21,908 nucleotides of DNA from Chara braunii (lineage: Eukaryota; Streptophyta; Charophyceae; Charales; Characeae), in assembly GCA_003427395.1 (NCBI GenBank), contig BFEA01000576.1, positions 652,269 through 674,176 of the forward strand. The letters run 5' to 3'. The notes beneath the pieces are model-generated. The model saw only the letters and a list, made by a program, of their open reading frames with translations, did not search any database and was not told the origin of the DNA. The stretch's first letter is position 1, and each line of letters begins with the position of its first letter. This document shows, piece after piece, positions 15,994 through 21,908 of this stretch. A program made the position numbers and the translations under genes.

Positions 15994-17764
15994 GCGCACG
16001 GTCGGAGTTGGTATTTCGTAAGGTGACAAAAAGAAAACTCCTGCGTGACACGACCATGAGGTCCAACACCAGAAAACTACTTTACATTTGGGTGTGGTAC
16101 CGCCGCGCGCGACACCGTAACCCCTAATTCTCTTTCGCCGCTATTTGGTTTTTCTTTTGTCCTACTGGTTTTTTGGGGTACCCATGTCTCCCTGGCAAGT
16201 TTGCAGAAAGTGGGTCGGTTTGGGTAAATTGGGTCCTGCTTTTTGATGGTTTTCTTGGTTTTGGTTTGTTATGTTTGTTTGGGTTAGGTTTCTTAAGTTG
16301 TGACTGTTTTGGTTTTGAGGGTTTCCTGCAATAAAATAGTTTCTGGATGAATGAGAATAGGCTAAGACTATTTCTTGGTAGGAAGGGGCTTTCTTTTCCT
16401 TCTAGTTTTTCCTTTGATTACTTTTCCGGGACATTGTGAAGACCCGGCCTGAATTACTTTGTTCATGAGCAATCAAGAGTATTTTTCTCGAAAAAAAAAA
16501 AAAGTCAATACGTTTTTTTTTCCTTTTCTTTTCTTAGTAAGCCCTGCCAAAGAGGCAGTGCAGTCCGTTCCAGATTTCGTTACTTCCGCGTAGTAAACAG
16601 TAGAATGCTTCGATACTGTATTTCTAGGAAGATGCAGTAGGAGCGAAAAAAAATAAAAGCCGAAATGACCCTGACCCAAATCGCCCGCCCAGACACATAT
16701 TTCCCGCCCCCAGTTTGCACGTGAACAAACTTTATCCATTAAAAGGGAAACAAAGGACGGCGCCATATACTAAATTGCAACGACCTTGGCAAGATAACCT
16801 GCCTTACTACCGGTCTTAGGTACGACTGCGACCAGACCCTAGTTTCCGTTGTCGAAGACCCCAAACGAACCCCTCCTGGAGAAGCTGTATTGCACGACCT
16901 TACCGAAAATAGAAAGAAATGAAACGACGAAAATGAAACCCGCACAAGTGCAGCCTCCCGGTTGCGAACAATCAATCAGTCGATTCGAGAACCAATAAAT
17001 CAGCTATGGTTGAGAATAAAAAAACCGGCTACGGAATGGAGAGAGATTAAATTTAATACCCGGGACACGGTTCCACTAGTAGCACACGAGTAAGGTAAAG
17101 TGTATCCCACAAACACCTGTGGGGCATCTGCGGGATATCTTCCAACCATTGATGCAAGAGAATCTGATGACAGCGAATTGATACGGTAATCTAGTGCTTG
17201 ATCATCTAGTGGTCTCACCTAAGTCCTAATGAAAGCATATTGTTGAATTTGGTAAGTGATTCCCGCCCCCCTTATTTTAATATTTGCTCCACTTAGCAAT
17301 GACACACAAAGGTACGAGTAATATCTGCCACAAGGGTAGCCAGATAGGTATAAATGGAATGTATGTCTTCATGGATGCCCATTGTTTCGCAGTGAGGGCT
17401 TGCTTGTGGGTTTGGCTTTGGAAAGAGTTGGTCAAAGCAGGTAAGCAATAGGCATATGAGTAATAAAAGTGATGAGGTCTACGCGAGGGGCTTAATTGGT
17501 AGCGCAATTTCATATTTACCTTGAGGGTGTTGACCAACTTCCACCCTTGCTGTTGTTTATGCCGCATTGTTTGTTCGATCCTCGAATTTGAGAAATTGTC
17601 GCTCTGACACTGAGTGTAATCAATTAATATTGCACTACCCTTTAAGTTTGGGGTGACTCTCCAACCTTTTTTGTGCAAGCTAGATTCTGATAACCCCCGC
17701 TAATCTGGGGAACAACCAGGAAGGCCCTGATGATGGTTTTCATGCGGTTCTCAGGTCAGCGGGG
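15994..17764. other. Unassigned interval
   Basis: No gene recognised. 16140-16340 is T/G-rich and ends with AATAAA near 16331, which could be a chance polyadenylation-like signal. A poly(A) of about 13 lies at 16491-16503. Open frames on the minus strand at 16473-16975, 17000-17218 and 17277-17678 show no family motifs. Confidence 0.45.
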
Positions 17765-17783
17765 AAAAAAAAAAAAAAAAAAA
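17765..17783. repeat. Poly(A) tract of 19 bases
   Basis: Uninterrupted A run preceded by GGGG. No flanking direct repeats are seen. Confidence 0.85.
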
Positions 17784-18149
17784 TTCATTTCCTTTCCTTA
17801 TATAGCTGCTTGTCATGTAAGTAAAAGAATTTCAGGCTTATGAGTGGGGGCGTAACAGACATTCTAGTCCCACAATCCTGCTTTGTCGTTGAAAACCCCG
17901 AAAGCGAGCACAGCGTGTGACAGGCGTTGTTGCCCCTGGCTTCAACGATGAACAGGTGACCCCTCTCAGGGTTTCCTCACACCGGTTGATGAAACTGAGA
18001 GGGGCATGACGGTCTCCGTTCCCCAAAGCACCTTTTCCCGATGTTCGTATTTTTATTTTTACTTTTATTCTTTTCCTTAGTAATTTTAGTTGTCCAGCTC
18101 GTTTCTGGGACGAGGCACGAGTGTTGGTACCAAGACTGTTTGCGGGGAC
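17784..18149. other. Unassigned interval
   Basis: No recognisable gene or repeat; T-rich near 18045-18090. Confidence 0.45.
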
Positions 18150-18235
18150 CAGCAGGCCTTACTCAGTTGATACACCCATGAACGGTTGAAACACGGACCG
18201 AGAAGTTCAACCTGAATGCTAGTCGGAGGGTGTTT
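18150..18235 (+). mobile_element. tRNA-derived SINE head, family SINE-1, copy b
   Basis: The A box TTACTCAGTTGA (18159-18170) and a weak B box AAGTTCAACC (18203-18212) have tRNA-like spacing of about 54 bp. Between them ACACCCATGAACGGTTGAAA and CACGGAC match ACACCCGTGAACTGTTGAAA and TACAGAC of the 4446-4605 copy. The body downstream of the B box is not obviously shared, so the copy may be truncated or diverged. Confidence 0.6.
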
Positions 18236-18430
18236 AGCCCACGAGGCGGAAAAAACCTGAGTGGCGGGGACCCTCTGCGGGTGTACCACTGTCGAGCGCA
18301 TCGCCCCCGTGCGAGCGAGGGCCCTCCCGTCCGCGTCATGCAGAAGAAAATTAGGCTTCCAACTTTTCAGAGACAACTCGGGGACGACACGGTAACCCGC
18401 GCTGACCCTTCGCCGCTCCGGCCGAGTCCA

Positions 18431-18580
18431 CCAGGTGTACATCTCGCGGTCCTCTACGACAGGATAGGTTCTCGAGAGGCACAACTTACCTTCCCTAAGG
18501 GGTTGTCACCACCCTTAGGGGCGTATCCCCGCCAAGCTACCGGCCCACGTGCGAAGACTTTTATAATGCAATTGCAGAGG
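18431..18580 (-). repeat. Dispersed repeat DR-B, copy 2
   Basis: On the minus strand CCTCTGCAATTGCAT, AAAAGTCTTCGCACGTGGG, CGGTAGCTTGGCGGGGATAC, CCTGTCGTAG and CGCGAGATGTA match copy 1 at 15838-15993 in order, with small indels. Similarity may continue weakly to about 18300. Confidence 0.65.
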
Positions 18581-20567
18581 TAGGCCGGCCGAGGGCGTTT
18601 GCTCGTTCGCTGTAGCATAGGTACGCATGGTTGAACGCTAAAGTGGACCTGAACGTCGTTTGTCCCTGAGGCGCCGATCTCCCGGAAATCGGATCGACGT
18701 CGGTCGACTAGGACGTTATAACCTAAGCTTAAGAAAAAACTTTGAGCGATCCTAGTCCCTTCTGTCAAAGACACTTTCAAAAGAAGATTCAGGTCGACGT
18801 AAGTTGACTTATTTTCTGAAATCGATATGTACATATTACAATCACGCATACCACTCATTCATATCAAATCGACAAAGGCTAACTTGGCTTGTCATTCAAC
18901 GACGAGCCAACATGAGTTGACTTGACTTCAAATAACACTTATCAACAAAAGGATAAAAGCATGATTTACATGCATAGCGATGCTCAAATGACTCTGACCA
19001 AAATATCTTCACTTTGCCTGCCAAATGGCTGAGCTAACACAACTTTTCGACTTGATGAGACGTGTTGCCAAGTTTTTTCATTCCATACCACACTGACTGC
19101 TAGTACGAAAATGCTGACATCCCAACTTCCAAGAGAAGTTACGATGTTATCGCTATGGTGATGACTACGCTTTCACTCTAACTTTGGTGTGAATGTCATC
19201 TGCAAGTAATCTGACTACCACTATACAAGTCAGCGACCGACTTGAACAATCGAACACTAGATGCCCCATTAAAGATGAGGATCCGCTTTCAAGTTTTGTT
19301 GGTTGCCTTGTCCTCTTGGCCCTTATTGACCTTGCTGGGAAGGGTCATTCCCGACTCTAGCTATCCAAGTTTTGCTCGTCATATCGACCCTATTGATTAT
19401 CGCTTCTTGTGGCGAGGCCAACCACAACAAGAGTGTCTAGCCGCGCTCTGTTCCAATTAGTAACCATGAACCGAGCTTCTTGTGGCTCATTTCTCCATAC
19501 ACGAGTGACCCCTAAAACGACCACTAAGAGGTATGCTATGGCAGCTCCCCTTAACACGATGCGTTAAGAACTTAAGGCCCTTCCGTGAGTAGGTGCATGT
19601 CCTTTCCCTATGAGGTGGTCTGAGATACCCCTCATCCTCGCCCGAGCGAACCTCGGATCTCAGTAGTTGGGCTAGCTCCACCACAACAACATGGTGTCCC
19701 TCCGCATAAGCGGTCCACTCTAAGTCGATAGCAGGGCCGACCCCTAAGGCAACGAACCCCCGCTTCAGATGCCTCATAGGAAAGAGAAAAACATTTACCA
19801 CGGCGGCAAAAGATCCCTCGTCGCCTAGCGTCAAGGGTAACTTAGACGAAAAAGGAGACCACAGGAGAGATAATCATTCAGACAAACGGGCATAGACAAC
19901 TGAAAGAGGACCATTCAGAAAAGAACGGGCATCCTCAAGAAAAATTTATGTTCAATTGATTTCTTCTTCTTTGTGTAATCGCTTCGTTTCTCGTCGCTTA
20001 TTGACTTCCCATCCCTTCAATATACATACAAGTGAGCGACAAAAAACAAACATCATTCTCTCATTTCCATTGACATGGTCAAGTTCCTTTTTTTCATGCA
20101 TCCTTCTACCTACCTGCACATCAAATCAAACAATAAGTTCAAAATTAAATAATGCAATTCCAACTCATGTCAAGCTTCTAATCACGCATGCAAACACACA
20201 TTTCCTCTACCTTTTCAGTGAACATTCAAAGAACAGGGTCAAGCAAGTGTGGGTTCACACAAGTGTGAAAGGGTCTGAGCCAAACCGACCAACCAACCTT
20301 GAGTAAAAATGATGTACGACTCACTCAAGAAAACCGTAATATAAATTCTCGCTTTCAGATGATAAACTTTAACAACGAGCCGTCGGTAAAGTGATCCACA
20401 CCATTCCCTTGCGACGAAGGCCTGCCACAATACCTTCTCAACATACAATCACTTCCCAACAATCTGACGACGTCTCAACATCGTCGTCACACTAACCACA
20501 CCACCACGTTGTTGTCGTCAATACTAGAGCATGCTGCCACAAATTATTCCTCACAGTCAAGGTAAAA
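18581..20567. other. Long interval without an identified gene
   Basis: About 2 kb. An open frame of 115 codons on the minus strand (19834-19487, opening with TTG) has a less biased composition than other open frames here, but I recognise no motif and do not call it a gene. 19930-20250 is AT-rich. No MITE-1, MITE-2 or SINE copy is apparent. Confidence 0.4.
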
Positions 20568-20880
20568 CGGACAGCGCTTTCCCGTCACCACCTAGAAAGC
20601 ACTGCCGCCACCGCAAAAGTTCGACAACACTTTTGCGTCGATGTCAAAGAGAACACCGTTGATGCCGAATGATTTCGGCAGCACTTCCACGTCATCACCA
20701 AAATCTCAGTGCCGCCACCGCAAAACAAATCGGCAGCGCTTCCCCGTCACTGTCAAAATCTCAGTGTCATCGCCGCAAAAAAAAACGGCAGCACTTCCTC
20801 GTCACCGCCAAGATCTCAGTTCCGCCGCCGCAAAAACAATCGGCAACGCTTCTGCGTCACCGTCAAAAAGTGTCGTCGTT
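20568..20880. repeat. Minisatellite, 55 bp period, about 6 units
   Basis: CGGCAGCGCTTCCCCGTCAC-type unit starts fall at 20676, 20731, 20786 and 20841, exactly 55 bp apart, preceded by diverged units near 20568 and 20621. Each unit also carries ATCTCAGTGCCGCC and CCGCAAAA. As 55 is not a multiple of 3, each unit shifts the frame, and all three plus-strand frames stay open through the array with the same peptide strings; the open frames are therefore a property of the repeat. Confidence 0.9.
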
Positions 20881-21090
20881 GCCGTGCTGAGCAAACATCA
20901 CCTCCCCTGCGTTCCATTAAGTATGGCTGCAGTCGTCGTGATAGTCGTGCAGCACCTCCCCAACACTTCACAAAGTAAGTGGTGGCTATGGTTGCCTCAC
21001 TCCCACGCTCTCTGCATACCTCATGTGCTTCTTTCTCTTCCCCTCACTGAGATGACGAGTATGGCCGTGCTTCACAGTTATAGCCATCTC
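20881..21090. other. Interval between the two 55 bp arrays
   Basis: C/T-rich unique sequence, no gene recognised. Confidence 0.5.
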
Positions 21091-21215
21091 CAGCAGTCCT
21101 CCCCTCTCTCTTGCAGACCTCCACTCAGCTCCTTCTCACTCCACCAGCAGCTCCTCCTCTCTCTCTTGCAGACCTTCACTCAGCTCTTTCTCACTCCACC
21201 AGCAGCTCCTCCTCC
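21091..21215. repeat. Second tandem array, also 55 bp period, 2.3 units
   Basis: CAGCAGYTCCTCC begins units at about 21091, 21145 and 21200; CTCTCTCTTGCAGACC recurs at 55 bp spacing (TTGCAG at 21111 and 21166). The unit sequence is unrelated to that of the array at 20568-20880. Confidence 0.85.
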
Positions 21216-21354
21216 AGCAACCAGCAATCACCCAAGCGGAATGCCAGCAGCATCAACCACGAATGAATGCTGGTTGGCTGGCTGCTGGTTTTTTTTATAG
21301 CCAGCCGAGGGCTGAGGGCAGCAGCTTTGTCCTAAACCAAAACTCGGATCAGGG

Positions 21355-21390
21355 TCTGGCCCTTGATCTCAAACGAGATCAAGGGCTAGA
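21355..21390. repeat. Strong hairpin, 16 bp arms
   Basis: TCTGGCCCTTGATCTC and GAGATCAAGGGCTAGA pair at 15 of 16 positions around an AAAC loop. The upstream GATCAGGG (21347-21354) can compete for CCCTTGATC. Confidence 0.85.
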
Positions 21391-21400
21391 AATCTTCCTG

Positions 21401-21446
21401 TTCCCCTAGGGGAACCAAATTCTAGGTCCTAGGGGAACCAAATTCT
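21401..21446. repeat. Palindrome and 23 bp-spaced direct repeat
   Basis: TTCCCCTAGGGGAA (21401-21414) is a perfect palindrome. CCTAGGGGAACCAAATTCT occurs at 21405-21423 and again at 21428-21446. Confidence 0.85.
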
Positions 21447-21593
21447 GGTCTTTACCCGCGGCCAGATGCAGTTTAAAATAGCTATATCAAGCCATTTCTA
21501 GCGGATTGTTGGACTCAACAATCTGCTGTCTCATCAAGGTCCACATGCTTCTGCCCCTGCATCTGGTCCGATGTCACGTTCAAATTCTCAACG

Positions 21594-21615
21594 TTTTTTT
21601 TTTTTTTTTTTTTTT
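21594..21615. repeat. Poly(T) tract of 22 bases
   Basis: Uninterrupted T run followed by a C-rich stretch. No flanking direct repeat is seen. Confidence 0.85.
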
Positions 21616-21782
21616 CCCATCTCCCCCCCCCCTTTTCTCTTCTCCTCTAAACGTGCCCTCAGCTGGTTTCCCACGTTACCAGGTTCGGGCGAAACACCTA
21701 GTTGTTTGCACGTTTTCACTAATGGTCGCATCTGCTCGCCAAAAAACGAGGAAGGAAGGGGGAAAAAAAAAAAAGTAACAAA

Positions 21783-21908
21783 GAAAACAAAAAAAACAAA
21801 CTAACCTGGTTGTCCGTATGTAGCCGCATAACGCGGCACATCCATCGGGTCACGTCCATCCAAAGATGGACGCCGGACACCAGTCGACAGAGAAAACAAA
21901 AAAAACAA
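21783..21908. repeat. Structured 77-nt segment between exact 17 bp direct repeats
   Basis: GAAAACAAAAAAAACAA occurs at 21783-21799 and 21892-21908, the last base of the window, 109 bp apart. Between them, 21806-21882 can fold as a three-way junction. The closing stem is CTGGTTGTCCG with CGGACACCAG (10 bp, one bulged T). Hairpin 2 is GCCGC / GCGGC, and hairpin 3 is CGTCCATC-CAAA-GATGGACG (8 bp). It is either one tandem unit of 109 bp or a small insertion with duplicated target. It is not a tRNA and lacks hammerhead core motifs. Confidence 0.6.

Noticed and set aside
17481-17590. Possible tRNA gene with A-box-like and B-box-like motifs (plus strand)
   Set aside because: The motifs are about 85 bp apart, the T-arm and acceptor stems do not pair, and no repeat partner is seen.
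17727-17765. CTGATGA, the hammerhead ribozyme core start
   Set aside because: No GAAA element and no closing stems follow at suitable distance. A similar CTGATGA near 17165 also fails.
19487-19834. 115-codon minus-strand frame
   Set aside because: It opens with TTG, has no recognisable domain, and similar-length frames occur by chance in this window; kept only as a note in the interval description.
20641-21300. Open frame of 219 codons on the plus strand
   Set aside because: It runs through both 55 bp arrays. All three frames are open across the first array and give the same peptide strings shifted by a frame, so openness is due to repeat composition.
1-21908. CRISPR arrays, operons, bacterial promoters or LTR pairs
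   Set aside because: None is seen: no regularly spaced short repeats with unique spacers, no tightly packed genes, and no long direct terminal repeats with a primer-binding site or polypurine tract.

Overview
This window looks like repeat-rich, gene-poor nuclear DNA of a green-plant-lineage eukaryote. The reasons are an L1-type LINE with plant-style parts (CCHC zinc-knuckle ORF1, APE endonuclease, reverse transcriptase, zf-RVT finger), small tRNA-derived SINE-like elements, short inverted-repeat transposons (MITEs), long A/T homopolymers and AT or GA microsatellites. I cannot name the species; a seed plant, bryophyte, lycophyte or charophyte alga would all fit. I see no intact cellular protein gene, no rRNA gene and no convincing functional tRNA gene. 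One base is undetermined (N at 13441).

Layout. Bases 1-4226 hold two MITE families interleaved with simple repeats. MITE-1 has ends CCGTCTTCCCCCGAAC, TA target sites and about 105 bp, with copies at 299, 689, 973 and 3424. MITE-2 has ends GGGCCTCGCC and about 122 bp, with copies at 821, 3142 and 3646 and fragments elsewhere. Bases 4227-4605 hold a composite AT microsatellite that forms the tail of a minus-strand tRNA-derived SINE. Bases 4645 to about 12500 are one decayed LINE on the minus strand: 3' end near a 15-T run, ORF2 from 9206 down to 4956, ORF1 from 11251 down to 9232, and a pyrimidine-rich 5' leader made of about four tandem, imperfect 250-300 bp units. Bases 12900-14240 hold a second tRNA-like SINE head, a 465 bp foldback, further MITE-2 copies and a 48 bp tandem duplication. 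Bases 14240-20567 are mostly unannotatable, with dispersed repeats DR-A and DR-B and a second copy of the first SINE family. Bases 20568-21908 hold two unrelated tandem arrays that both have a 55 bp period, strong hairpins, and at the very end a 77-nt sequence that can fold as a three-way junction between two exact 17 bp direct repeats.

How the parts relate. The LINE is the only element with enzymes and is plainly dead: at least five frame changes and more than ten in-frame stops. It is the type of machinery that could have mobilised the SINEs and possibly the tail-only A-rich insertions flanked by direct repeats. One dispersed repeat (DR-A) lies in the probable 3' end of the LINE and recurs alone twice, which could mean tail sharing between this LINE and smaller retroposons. 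The MITEs have no partner transposase here. The most interesting items are the tandem-unit LINE leader, the two MITE families, and the structured segment at the right edge.
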